Assembly (NCBI RefSeq): GCF_963678635.1
Contig: NW_026970807.1
Coordinates: 1 to 64,000, forward strand
Source: Symsagittifera roscoffensis
Taxonomy: Eukaryota > Xenacoelomorpha > Acoela > Convolutidae
Direction of reading: 5' to 3'
DNA: 64,000 nt
In this document: in pieces, positions 43,200-56,099 of the stretch
How positions within the stretch are numbered: position 1 is the first letter of the stretch
Layout: every line of letters begins with the position of its first letter
Translations under genes and position numbers: made by a program
The notes under the pieces: model-generated
Told to the model about the DNA's origin: nothing
Databases searched by the model: none
Seen by the model: the letters and a program-made list of their open reading frames with translations, nothing else

Positions 43200-43700
43200 G
43201 AAAACCACTGAAAATCTGACAACTGAAAAAATATTGACAGCAGTTCGCAGATTCATGACACGACGTGGTTACCCTAAACTATTTCTTTCGGATAACTTTG
43301 TCGCCGCATAAAAACAAATCATGAAATAACACTTAAATATCAACAAAAACGGTATATTAACCAAGTTTCAGCTGCAGTCAGTTGACTGACGTCTTCACAC
43401 ACCATCTACCTCCCATTTTGAGGGGGAGTGGGAACGTCTCGTTTCAATCAGCAAACGCGTCTTTCTCTTGAATCTAGGATCGGACAGAGTTTCCTGGAAT
43501 CTTTTTTCAAATATGGTAGTAGAATGCAAAAACCTAATCAAATCAAAACTACTGACACTGATAGTCAGCTGCGACATTGATCAAACATCAACAACAAAAA
43601 CGCCCAACAGCTTCCTATTTGGGAGACGTCATTTTTCAAAGGACTTTAAGACAATGCTCGCATGGATCAACAGTCCGGGTACGCAGAAATTTTACTAATC
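43200..43700 (+). pseudogene. Bel/Pao-type retrotransposon integrase fragment 1
   Basis: Broken + strand frames carry TAVRRFMTRRGYPKLFLSDN (43230-43290), HFEGEWERLVSISKRVFLL (about 43417-43475) and TPNSFLFGRR (about 43600-43630). These are typical of the integrase core and end of Bel/Pao pol. A frame break and a stop separate the first and second parts. Confidence 0.7.
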
Positions 43701-43799
43701 GAACTGAATAAACGTATTTCTGTAAATTTCTGAAGCCCAACCGGGTCATCATATACCCGGTAAACGGAACCCGGCAGGAAATTAAAAGGAATTTACAGT

Positions 43800-43880
43800 T
43801 TCATGGCACGACGTGGTTATCCTAAATTAATTCTTTCGGATAAGGCAGCATACTTTGCCATTCTTTGCATAACACAGCAT
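43800..43880 (+). pseudogene. Bel/Pao integrase fragment 2
   Basis: About 60 bases repeat the MARRGYPKLILSDKAAYFA-coding block seen at 43240 and 47550, then similarity ends. Confidence 0.55.
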
Positions 43881-43903
43881 GCTATTATGCTGTAAGAACT
43901 AAT

Positions 43904-44150
43904 TAGAAAGGTCTCTAGACCCCTCCGGATTGGCAAAATTAGGACCACTCCGGATTGGCAAAATTGGAACCCCTCCGGATTGGACAAATTTGGGACCCTT
44001 CCGGACTGGGACCCCTCCGGGTTTTTAAAAATAGCTTTTCCGGGACCAGATACCCTGCCGGATACGTTCTTGGATGTTTTTATGCTATTAGAACTGACTA
44101 GGAAGGGTGCATTTTCCGTCACTAGACCCTTCCGGATCGAAGCTAAGCCT
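43904..44150. repeat. CCGGATTGG minisatellite
   Basis: Four to five imperfect units of about 27-32 bp built on ACCCCTCCGGATTGGCAAAATTG. The ACCCTTCCGGAT core also recurs singly near 44130, 44695 and 46385, and near-related CCGG-rich motifs occur at 43740-43785. Confidence 0.65.
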
Positions 44151-44159
44151 CTCACTTTG

Positions 44160-46960
44160 CTATTCTACTGAACTCTGAAGGGTATTATAACTAGCCTAGT
44201 TTCGACTCGACATTGGTTTTCTGGGTTCATAGGCCCTCCCTATTTATCTAAAACAGCGTACAATTGCCGTATTCAACCGTTACTACCCTTTGTTGGAGGT
44301 TTAAGGGTTTTCCAAAAAAAAACTACAAAACATGAAGCGTCTACCTTCAATAATTGGTAATATTGCTTAAAACAATCTTAAAAATTTTTACGCTTAGTTT
44401 TTCAAAAAAATTGAAGACGCTATAAGTTAGCTCACCTAAGTTCTGATCTAATGGTACCAAGATCAACTAGACTTGTCCAAGTGTTCCAAAGTTCTTAACC
44501 AGAAAGTCTTTTTTCTAAAGTCAAAAAAATTTCTCTCTTATAGGTTCCGCCTAACTTTTTTCGCAATTCTTATCTTTTCGACCAAAACGTTTTTGATCGG
44601 ATCCCAGAAGGCCTGTACTATTCTATTTCGATGCAAAAGACGCGATCTAAAACGTTCCAGTTTAAAAAAGTTTGCCAAAATCAAAGTTATTTGGACCCTT
44701 CCGGATTGATGAATCCAATAAATCAAGCACGTTGAGCTCGAATCCTCTGTAAACTGGAAAATTATCAGAAAACGGGTTTCAAAACCTGTCGATTCAGTGG
44801 TGGAAATAGTTCGAATAACAATTTTTTACTGTCCTAACACAAAAATTTAGTTTTTGGTACCCAATTAGTTCCAACCACTTCTGAACTAAACTCAACCGGT
44901 TCTACCTATTAAATTAGTACAGTTACCTTATAACTCACTAATTTTTGCTCTTTTTTGTCTCAAAAAATAGATATCTCAAAAATCGTGATTTGTGGGGGGC
45001 CAAAATTTTGCTATTTCGACCCTAAAAACCGGTCTGCTTATTGTGTTTTTCACTGAAAAACGGTGCAGTAGTATAAATATAGGCTGTATAGAAGTTATTA
45101 TAGTATTATTAATAATATTATACCCCTCTAGGTTTGTTCAAAACCCGAACTAAGATGCTTAACCCGGAAGTTCCCGGTTCGGTGAAGGGTCACTACAGTG
45201 CAGTCACTGTCGAGCCCCTCACAGATTAAAATCTTACTTTTTGTACCAAAAGGGATTCAAAACTTATTAACGATACCAAACAGTCGATTGCTGTTGTCCT
45301 TGAGCCCCTTTTTGTCGCTCCTTGCACTGCTTGCCGCTTCAGACTTCTTCTCTAATCCCGAGAACTTTCCGGATTGAGCGCAAATTAGCATTAATGTTCT
45401 TAAATACTCAAATAACCCTACAGTACAAGCACCGTATACGGGCCACAAATTTGATCGTAACAATATTGACTGATGTTAATGGCTGAAAAACGATATATCT
45501 TACAACAACTAACGGGAGGGTTGAATCATATCTGGTCTGGGGTGTGGGGTGATTTCTACTGATTTCATACTGTTTTCACTGTTTTTGTTTTTGTTTATTT
45601 ATTTGTTTTTTGTTTTTTCTTAGGTACTATACTACTTATTGTTTGGTATCCTGTGTGTCTCTAAGTGTTTTTGGTCACAAACTTCTCAGGGAAGACGGGG
45701 CGGCCAATTCCCCCACCCTTCCTGGTACATGAATTTTCGGTCCTAACTAGGTTAAAAAACTATTCACGAGAATCCGGAAGGTTTCCGCGGTCCGAACTAC
45801 CCATCCACCCGGTGGTTAGGGTTCATTTTGAGCATCAACTCGGCGCGGAGTGCTCGCTAACAGTTCTGCCGGCCATGATGTTAAAAATGATAACTCCCAG
45901 GAGCGCAATAAAATTATCTATGTAACATTCGCCCGGAATTACTTATCGACGGAAAATAAAACTAGGTTTTAAAACGACTGGCTAGCGTCTAAACACAACT
46001 CTACATGCTTTTTACCGTCTCTGCCAAAGCCGTTTTTTTTGGTGGTCTTTTTAACATCGGATCGACAAAAAAAAACGTTACTCTTTCCGGCTTCGGTCAG
46101 AACGCTCTAGTTAACTTATTTATATGCAGAAGAGTGAACTCATGGCTGAGTCTCAGTGTCCCCAGACTACGAGGTCACTCTCAAAAACAGAGCTAGTACG
46201 TATTTGCTACATCACCACTGTTTTTCCTCATTAGATAAAAATCATTATCTCCATCGAAGATGGATCAACCCTTTCCCTCAACTCCTAATTCTCATGATCT
46301 GAAAACGAAATTGGATGTTATTAATTCAATTCAGAACATCTCCACGAAGTTAAAATTTTTTTAAAATAAAGTTTAGGTTATCTCCCGAGACCCTTCCGGA
46401 TTCTAGAATCCGGAGAAATAATGTCCTTATTTCTTTCCGGAAGGCTGGACACTTCGTCCCAACACCCTTCATGGTTCTCGTGAATTACTTTGTAACAATT
46501 TGTAACGGCACAGTCGTTACAACTCCTAATAGTTTTTGACAATCCGAATCTTTCTTCGATCTCAATCAGCTTCACACGACTTACGTTGTTGTTGTTTTCA
46601 CTGAGACTTCAGTCGTTCGGTTTTCGCATTTTCAACTGGTGTGAAATATAAAAAAAGTTACGTGTCGATCATGTCCATATCCAAAATTCAAAAATAAGTA
46701 TGTCACTCAAAACAAACCCCCCCTGATTCGTCCAAGCGTTCAATTAGCGTCATAAATCCTTAAAAACCATCAAAACTCTCGGTAAGATGTTCCGAGAAAA
46801 ACTCGATTACGAAATTGCGTTTTGTCTTTTTTAGTCGAATGTCATTTTCATTGATGTTTCGAGCTTTTCCAACTGGCTTCGTATTTTCCGCGCATTTGCT
46901 ATTGTTATACAGTTCATAGACATTCCACAGCAAAACCAAAAACGCGCTTCAAGATTGAAT
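44160..46960. other. No recognisable gene
   Basis: A mosaic of AT-rich sequence with CCGGAT cores and a more GC-rich stretch around 45660-45920. No frame here resembles a family I know. It lies between Bel/Pao fragments and may include noncoding or LTR parts of such an element, but I could not find paired LTRs. Confidence 0.4.
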
Positions 46961-46969
46961 GACTGGAAA

Positions 46970-48010
46970 ATGGCTAAAACTTTTCTCTACGAGCAATCAG
47001 AACACACTTTTTCCCTGATTCTATCAGACGTTCAACACCTAACAAAGCATTGGACAACAAAGCTGCTTTACTGCCAATTTCGCTATACATGGATGGTGAT
47101 CCTAATCGTGCGCCGGGACGACTGAGACATTTGCCAATGCCAGATGCAGCTAAGTACCCTATCATTCTGCATGCAAGGGAACCTTCGAGTAAAGTTATGA
47201 TAATAATAGCACATCATAAATACATCCAACTCGGCACCGAATATGTACGAAACTACTTGCAACACAACTGCATAGTTTTGGGTCTCAGAAAAGCCTTGAG
47301 ACTCACTCGACGACACTGTTTGTTTCATGTTCCGCCGCTGTCAAGGGAAAGGTTCAAACCCTTTCATGACTGATCTACCTGCCAGCGCTTCTTTTACCCG
47401 GAGACTATTCCATATCCATTCAAGTTTGTTGGACTCGGCATCGATTAATTTTACATTGACTCTTTACTTGTCTTACAATGCGTGCAACTCACCAGAAAAC
47501 TGCAGACTTTCTGACAACTGAAAAAAGCTTGACAGGAAAATGCAATTTCATGGCAGGACGTGGTTATTTTAAACTAATTGTTCCGGCTAAGGCAGCATAC
47601 TTTGTCGCGACATGTAGCCATACCATGAAACAAAACTTAAATATCAAAAAAATTGAAATAGATAGCAAGTTCCAGCTGCAGTCAATTGAATGGCTTCTTA
47701 ACGCATCATCTGCTTCTCATTTTGGTGGGACATGGGAACGTCTCGTTTCAGTTATCACACAGGTCTTTCTGTTGAATTTAGTGTCGAACAGACTTTCTAG
47801 GGCAGAAATGATCAAACAAATAACAAAACTTTGAGCAACAAAACCTGGAAGCTAACCAAGGACCGACTAGACAGCTTCTGGAAGCGACTACTGAAAGAAT
47901 TCAGTCCAACCCTGATCAAACGAACCAAGTTGAACCAAGAAGAGGAAGCCATAGAAGCCTCTGGATCCTCGAAGTCTTTAATCCTCGAGTTGAATGACTC
48001 TTGTGTAAGG
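46970..48010 (+). pseudogene. Bel/Pao-type retrotransposon pol, integrase region
   Basis: In order on the + strand: GRLRHLPMPDAAKYPIILHA (about 47120-47180), then the HHC-type zinc-binding segment to about 47325, then the integrase core with FMAGRGYFKLIVPAKAAYF (47547-47605) and ASHFGGTWERLVSVI (about 47716-47755). The C-terminal LTKDRLDSFWKRLLKEFSP (47846-47905) follows. The same core block occurs at 43200-43700. Frameshifts between ORFs and a stop at about 47834 show it is dead. Confidence 0.75.
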
Positions 48011-50560
48011 TTGCTGAACCGCTTAACGGTCCTGATGGCATTTTTATTCTACGATTCCGAACTTTTCGGTTTCTCCTGGAGTGTAATCAAATCGGCGTTT
48101 GTGATCAGTATATGTGACCTAATTTTTGTTGAATTGTAATACATTGTAAAAAATTGGCTTTTTTGCACAGTGTACGCACTATATAAAACAAAGATTTATT
48201 TTATTTTGCGTACTAAGGTCGATTTTCATCGGTTACCAAGTTCCGGTAAACAATTCTAGAGCAATTTTGATTTTTTTGCAGCGGAATCCAGCTTATTGGA
48301 CACTTCATCTAGCTTTTTGTTGATTATTTTGGTGTCTAACTTTGAAATTGAGAAGTGTCTTATGTTAAATGTCTTCAGTTTATAGTTTATGTATCACTTT
48401 CCCCTAGGTATTATATCCAATTTCATTTCCTTTCTCAATCTCGTTAAAGTCCGCTGCACTATCGCAGGGCTTCTCTTGTTTCGCTTCATGTTTTTTTAGC
48501 CGATGTTGTTGGAGAGTGTAGTAACTGGTAGAAAAATCTTCTCGCAAGACAAGTAAATGAGCTGTTTATTGGCAACGTGATTATTCCTTTTTTGCTGGCT
48601 ACAAGTGAAATAATTACAATCGAAGCTCGTAAAAAACAGTGAGCGCATTTTTTTTCATACCATGCTTTATCAATTCGATTGTAATTTTGCCACAGTCCCC
48701 ACACTGAATTTTATTATTTTTTTATTATCCAAGGGTATCTGAAGAAATAAGAATTAGATATTTTAACTTGGTACGATTCAAAGTAGGCGACTTTAAGTGT
48801 CCCAAAAACTTCTTTAGTGATTTATTTTAGTTCGAAATTTTGCAGGAAAAAATGAGTTATATGTCAAGTAATTAAAAAATATATAAAGAACGATTGTTTT
48901 TAGAGTAAAACAAAGTCAAATTGAGTTTATTTGTTTGCTCTCACAGAAAAATTAAACAAACAAATTCGGTATCAACCACTCAGAATTGACCAAAAATCCA
49001 AGCTTGTTATGATTCCTTTTCTTTCAATCTTCTAAAGATAATTGATGAAAAACACTTGGGTATTCTCGGGTTACTTTACAAAAGAAAAGACAACATCCAG
49101 CTGAATTTCTAATTGATACAAAATACACTGACTCTTGCTTTTTTCACAATTTTTTAGACGTTTTTACCAAAAAATTATTCTGGACTAAGTGAAGGTCTAT
49201 TTAAGGTAACAAAGCTTCACAATTACGACTGAATTACAATGGACAAGAAAACTATTCTTTATTTTGGAAAATTTGTGTTAATTAAAAAGTCGGATGCTAA
49301 TAATTCAAGAGTCATTTTCTTCCCTACCCAATTTCTAATATTGCGAAAAAACCCCAACAACGTTCTTCATTCTTCCTTTTCTTTAAAGATTTTCAATGTT
49401 CAAAAAGTTGCTTGATGAGGTTTGGGACAAAATTTCCAGAAATTTTCTTTGAGAAGTTCATCAATTTCGAGTATTCCTCTCAAATTGACCTCCTCGAATT
49501 TCAACAAATTTTCGTTAATGATATACAAGAAAATCAACAGAATTGATGATAAAACTTTGAGATATGCTTTTTTTAAAATTTTTGTTTCGTTTGTTGGCAT
49601 TTTTTTCTTTTTATAAAAAAATTGTGGTCTTGGTTTTGAAGTCTCTTGTTTGTATTTTTTTAAACTAAGTTGGAGGGTTTGGGTCCATAAAAGAGAAGAG
49701 TTGACTACAATTGATTACGATTGGTCAATAGATCATATTTGAATGATTGGCTGAAATAATTAGGTATTTTAATGGAAATATTTCTTATTTTGTACAACAA
49801 CCTAAGAAAAGTGACCCATTTTTATTATAAGAAACGAAAAATTGATGAAAGTGCCAAAAAATGGTTTGAAATTCTGATGGAAAACGACTTTTTATCAAAA
49901 TTTCCCTAAAAGGGATCTGAAATCTGATTGGAAACAACCACATTCCTTATATGGTTAAACTAAACTACTGTGATTCGGTGAACCCACGCTCTTGAGTTGA
50001 AGATGCCCCTGAACCTTAACTTAAAATAGCTTTATTTCCAGTGTCAACACCGTTCACTAGCTCCTCAATCAGCTCTAAGTCAGTCATAATTCTTGTTTCA
50101 TTATTCCATTACTCTTAACCCATTTATCAGAATGATATTCTTCATTCAGAATAACAACATCACAAACTTGGTCGAGATTTTACCTTAATTTGTGACAATA
50201 AAGGTGCTGGAGTGAGTCTCCGAAAAATTCCTGGACCGAAAGGACGTCCCAATTCAGGTGTAACACATGCTCGAAATCAGTTAGAACCCAATAAAAACCG
50301 AAGAGAATGATGGGTTCTCGGATTCGAGGACCCCAGTGAGCAAACCAACAAGTTAAACACCGCCGAGGAAGGCAAAAAAACAATTGCGCTCCACTGAGAT
50401 TTTGCAAAAATCTTCAGTTGCTGTACAGCTCAATAATTTGTAACTAATTTCATTGTTGCCTTGTGTTTTGTAATTTCTTTATTTTTGCATCAATTTCTTT
50501 TATTTTAGAGAAAGAGGAACAAATAACTAATTGGGAGGTGAGGTCATAGAAAAAATTATC
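48011..50560. other. No recognisable gene
   Basis: AT-rich sequence with only short frames on both strands, often overlapping one another on opposite strands (for example 49400-49616), as expected by chance. I see no RNA gene or repeat that I can support. Confidence 0.4.
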
Positions 50561-51240
50561 GGAACAATTTTGCACACGGATTAAAAATTGAAGTTACTGC
50601 GTATTTCCACGACGTTTTTTTGCAAACTTGGTAAAAAGTTAAATCATTTTTAAAATCTTTTAAAACTTCGCATTAATTTTTGCACACCTGTTAATCAAAC
50701 CAATAAAATTTCTGCACACATGTTAAAATATTTCAATGATTTTTGTACCTTGCAAATTTTTTTTCTTTTTTCAAAAAGTAGTAACAAGTTTTTGTGCACT
50801 GTTAAGAAAAAAAATTATGAAATTTTTGTTGTAAATTTAATTTAGGAAGTGTTTTCCAAGCATCTTGATCAAAAACATCAGAAAAGCAATGTACTTAGAT
50901 CGGGAAAAGCTATCAAAGTCATCAAAATTGTATATTTTCAGCAACATTTTAATTTTTTTTTTCGCTTTTGCAAAAAAGGTAGTATTTTGCATATAATTTT
51001 TTTTAAAACACAGAAAAACTTGCATCTTACACAAAGCTTTCATAGAAAATTTTGATCACTTGTTTAATAAACTAAACTTAGTTTTGCATCTTTTGAAAAA
51101 AGTGCATCTTATAAATTATGCGAAAAGACCCTGAGTTGCTTTTTGCACACTTGTTGAAAACGACAAAGTTTTTTTTTTCATTTGACATTTTTTGAAATTG
51201 AAAAAAAAATGATTTTGTCACACTTTTATTAAAGAAATAA
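50560..51240. repeat. Dispersed TTTTGCACAC...TGTTAA motif array
   Basis: At least five forms of TTTTGCACACNTGTTAA-like sequence occur in 680 bases (near 50571, 50680, 50713, 50793 and 51137), with weaker relatives between them. Spacing is irregular. Possibly a decayed satellite. Confidence 0.4.
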
Positions 51241-53099
51241 TTATAATTTAATAGAAAAATTGACAAGCTCACTGTTTACAGAACCATACTCATCATTGAA
51301 ACAATCAACAGTTTTGAACGAACTAGACTCATATATCGAGTTTTGATCTTCTTGAAATTTTTCCCAAGAAGAGTCTCTATAGCGGCAGCTTCTGAAAAAT
51401 GTAAGCGGATGTATTTGATTTTTCTTGCAGTCGGCATTTCTCTGCAACAATGGTATTCTTCAATGGTTTTCTACACAACTAATTTTTTCCAGCAGTCTAC
51501 ATTTCAAATTGAGTCCGACTGCGCGACTCAACTGATTGAAAAATTCATCTCGTGATGGAATAAATTCAATAAAATTTTTATTTGTTCAAAGTACAGTTAC
51601 AGTCAACAATTTGCATAAACTCAACCTTATCTTTGCAAAATTTGATCGAACGATGATCCGATTAATTCTAGGTGGAACTTGCAATTTTCCTCTGAGAAGA
51701 ATGATGAATGGTTAGATACGCAGTAGTTTTGAGTCACAACTATTTTTTCAAAAAAAACTTCCTGTGAATGAAATATAAAAAACAGTTTGCAAAGTAATCC
51801 AAATAAAAAGTGGGATATGCTTGACACATAGCAGATGCCATCACCAATTTTTTTTCAGAAAGTGATTTTTACCTGTATTGATTTACTTATGCAGTAGTTA
51901 TACATATGATTTCGTCTTTGTTGTTAGCCTATGAGAATTGATAATGTGTAGCTGGACTATTCAACTTGTCACAGGGTACGAAGTCCATATTGACTACGGT
52001 TTTTTGCTAGGAACTTCACCAACGTCTTCTGCTGGGGGTTTATCACACCACTTACCGATAATCCCATCGCTTGCTCTTCAGGTTTTCCGATTTTTTGCGC
52101 TTCTTGACCCGGTATTAGTTTTAACTCCGATTCGGTATTGGACTTTTTGCTGACTTCATCCCGTCGTTAGTCGACCGATCGATGATCGATCAGTTGGTGC
52201 CTTGGTCTGACTTAAACTTCGCTCTATCGGAGCCTGTGCTGCCTCTGGCTCTCATGTTTTCCATTTAAAAACGAACTATGAGAATTTTGGAGGACTTACT
52301 CTGATCCCAGTCTAACCGTACAATCAAGCCCTTGTTTGCCACGCTGTTTTGTTTGAATGCTTTCTATTTTCAGACAAAATTTTGATATTCCTCAAAACAT
52401 AAGTGAAGAACTTAATTTTCCTTCAGAAATAATGAACAGCAAACTCGCTCGATTTTTTTTGTGATTGCATTGGTTCTCATTATACTTTTTTGATGAAATC
52501 ATCATTCAGTGACTTCAAGATCTTAATCTAAATGATATCTCTCTGACCGCCATCGGCAATGAACTTATCTACGCCCTTAGTTATCCAGCCTCCGACTCGA
52601 TCTCTTTGACTGTAGGTCCTATAATTTCGATCAAGTCATCTAATGCACATATATTAATTGTTCCCCATTTCCTCTGGAACCAATTCCACTGCTAGGAAAT
52701 GATCCGGTTTTTTCATTGTGCGATGATTATCCTTTTGCAAATGGTTTACTCGGTTAACTAATGTTTCCTGCTCATCCTGATGGTTAGCAATTTCCGATTA
52801 TTACTGCATGCCTGAATCCAAGCTGCTTTTTCCCGAACACTGCAAGTTCGCTTTCATCTCTATCCAGTTCATCTCTTTGAATCACAATAATTTTTTTAGT
52901 GATTTCGTGGTTTCTCTAAAAACAAGCCTGGTTTTTTCTCTTTTTGTTGACATGGCTAACGAAGCGTTGAAAAGCACTGCAATTATTGCGTGTAATTTTC
53001 TTCGCTACATGGTTCTCTCGGTTATTCGTTTTTATTTACAGTTGTGGCCTTTCTCCTCCCGATGTCCTTTGACGTCATTAACTGGCTTTACTTATGTAC
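51241..53099. other. No recognisable gene
   Basis: Short frames only. A small palindrome GATCGATGATCGATC lies near 52165. Near 53060 the sequence begins to resemble the end of the older PolB element. Confidence 0.4.
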
Positions 53100-54099
53100 T
53101 GTACTTCGACTGATGGCCGCCCGTAAAGTTCCGACCCCCGGTGTTAAAGTGTTTTGGCAAACATAGTGAAACAACAACTCAAGCAATAAAGTATTTAATC
53201 AAGTGAGCCATACATGATACAAATTTATACCCAAAAAGGAAAATAATAAGTTTTTTCTCAATAACACAATTTTTGTCGGCACACTGGTACAGAAACATGC
53301 CTGAACTATAAACCAACATCTGTCCCAAAAATTCTGCAAAATATGGGTTTTTATGGTTAAAATTTTGCTGTTTTTTGATAAGTTATTGCCTTCTGTAGGA
53401 ACTCATTAAACTTTTTAAGCAGTTTTCATTCATAACTTTATCAGATATTTTGCTGTTGAGTTAGTCTTCCCAAGTTGTGTTAAAACAATTATTGTGTTCT
53501 CTATGAATCATATAATCAAATAAATCTATGTGAAAAATTAGTCAAAAGTATTGTGTTCAAACTCTTCGTTAAATAAATTCAGTTAAATAAATTCAAGTTG
53601 CAAACTATAAACAAGCTAAGATTGCCAATGAAAATTTTTTTGTTGCATTCAGAAACTCTTAAGTGAGTTTACCATATCTTTTTCCATGCTGCACTATAAC
53701 AAATTTTCAAAACTTGTGAGACCTAAAGCGGCGTTCATTGCAAAACAGATTTGTTTCCAAAAATTTTGTTTTTGTTCTTGCCGTGATAATTTATTTTTCA
53801 GCACCCATCGTTTTTCTTTGGTCGTTGATCATTCTTCATTTGATTGAAAATTATTGAAAATACAATCGTTGAACGGTTTTTCTATGATAATTTCAAGTTC
53901 AACATCGATCATTTGGGTGGTTGAACCTTTATTCAATTGATTCAAAATTAATGAAAGGATAATCATTGAACGAAAAAATTTTCACCGGTGCATCGCAGTC
54001 AACAAAACAAAAATCATTACTGGTTATATTAGCTGTTCAATTTAAACTTCTGTCAGGAATTTCAAATGATAAAATTTGATCGATTGCCTCGTATGTATC

Positions 54100-55330
54100 A
54101 ACATAATTATAATCATCTGCAAGGCCGGATATAGTTTCTCTCTTTTTGCTTCTTGATGATTAAAAAACTGTTGGTATGAAGAAAGAAACTCAAATTTTCA
54201 GCAGCAGATGGGAAGTTGTTGTGCAAACTATGCAACTTCGTAGGATACTCAAGGTCTACCATCACAAAGAAGCCATCATCAGAGTCTTCAGTTGCATCTT
54301 AAGTGTTCTGTTAGCATTTTCTACCCATTTAAAACCCCCTACAGTCGTTTTCTATATCATAATTCCACCCTTAAGGCTAACGACATCTAAGAAGATGCCG
54401 TATATTGATTGCTTTGTTTTATCAAAATCAGGTAAATAGTGATGGTTGGTTATCATGTACCGTTTTTCACCGATTCCATTAAAAGCTCCTTGTTTTGGTT
54501 TTCAAAAAACTCTTTGAAGTAGATATCTTTTAGAGGTTGCAATTCAACTCCTGTCATCCGTAGCATATCATCCAAATTGAAGCTGCACAAGAGAGATACG
54601 TATTTAAATTATGTTTCCCTTTTGAAATTTTCCTGAATGTTTCTATCTCGGCTGCAAGCAGTGAGACATCGTTTTTGAGGTGTAAGCCAAGATAGTATCC
54701 TATCAACTGACATTCAAATTTTTCAAAACTCCATTTGCAGATTGAAAGTATGGTTTTTTACATCAGCTCGCTCCGAATCCTTTCTAATCGGTTGCGCAGC
54801 TAGATAGATATGTTTCCGAAATTATTCCATTCAGAATTAAGGGTACTTTTTCGCATTAGATCGTGTTTTTTGTCGAGGAAAGATTTTCTATGGCAGCTGT
54901 CAAGTCCAGGTTCTAAAGAACATTTGTTTGAAAGGACTAAACAAGTTTTTGTAGCATGTCGTTCTGTTACGAACTGTAGTTCAGCTTCAGCGCCTGTTTT
55001 TTTCAACTCCTTCCGAATGAGATCGTGGTTAAGTTCAACATGATGTGTCAATGATTCTCTAATTCCAAACACACTGGGTCCTCAAAAATATTAAAGACGG
55101 TATACGCATCTGTGAAAAATACCCGAACGAGGATTGGAACATAGGAGCCATTTTCACAATCACAATTATCTGACCGAGCTTTTTTGCGATTGACTTTCAC
55201 AAGTTTTCATCAGGTGATCATTCAGTTGCAGTTACTTTCCGAAGCGTTTCGGGCAGAAGCTGCAGCGAACCTCAATCTTCTGAAACGATTACAATTAGAG
55301 TTATGATGTTAACGATGACAATTTAAATAA
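54100..55330 (-). pseudogene. Older family-B DNA polymerase fragment, inverted 1
   Basis: Read on the minus strand, 54640-54700 codes for a LHLKNDVSLLAAEIETFR block and about 55240-55290 for the CSFCPKRFGK-type finger. These are the same landmarks and order as 6915-8215. Stops and shifts throughout. Confidence 0.5.
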
Positions 55331-56099
55331 AAACGCTGATTAGTTTTTATTCACAGTTGTGGAAGGTGTCCTCAATATGTCCATTGAGGTAATTAACTGG
55401 CTATACTTCTGTACTGATAACCGCCGTATTATTCATACGCACCGGTTTTAAAATGTTCTTAGGAACCGGCAAACATAGCGAGTCAACAACTCAAGTAGTA
55501 TAAGGCGAGTTGAGTTATACATAACTCTTATTTTACCCAAAAAGTGCAGAAAAAAAACTTTTCCCTGGCACACATGAAGATGAACTTGGTTGAACCTGCC
55601 GTTTTCAGGCTACAGGAATTGCAAAAACCAATCATCTGACCTTGAAATTTTGCGAAATTTGATTTCTAAATGGTTAAATCTTTGCTGCATCTAGATACGT
55701 CATTGTGTTTCATGGGAAATCTGTAAATTTTAAACAAAATTTTCAATAAGAAAATCAACAGACTTTTTTTCTGCTGAAGTTAGTGTTTCTGAGTTGTGTT
55801 AATACAATTTTTGTGTTCTCTATGAAAAATATAAACAATAGATTCAATAGAACTCAATCATTAGTTTTGAGTTTAAATGGTTATTTAAATTATGTTTATC
55901 AAATAAATTTACAAGCTTATTCAAATACATATATTTTTTTAAAAAATGTTTGTTTTCTTCCGAAACTCTTAAATGAGCTCACCTTGTCGTTTTCAGTCTG
56001 AACTATGACAACTTGTGAGACCTAAAGCGGCTTTCACTGAAAAACAAACGTGTTTCTCGAATGTTCGTAACGGTTTTTTCTATGATAATTTCAATTTCA

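Noticed and set aside
49400..49616. Opposed ORFs of 64-66 codons
   Set aside because: Both strands are open by chance in AT-rich DNA; no motif or context.
52150..52190. GATCGATGATCGATC palindrome
   Set aside because: Short and isolated, with no associated element or repeat.
51938..53113. Possible host exons (71- and 101-codon frames)
   Set aside because: No recognisable domain, no supported splice sites, and the right end grades into the older element.
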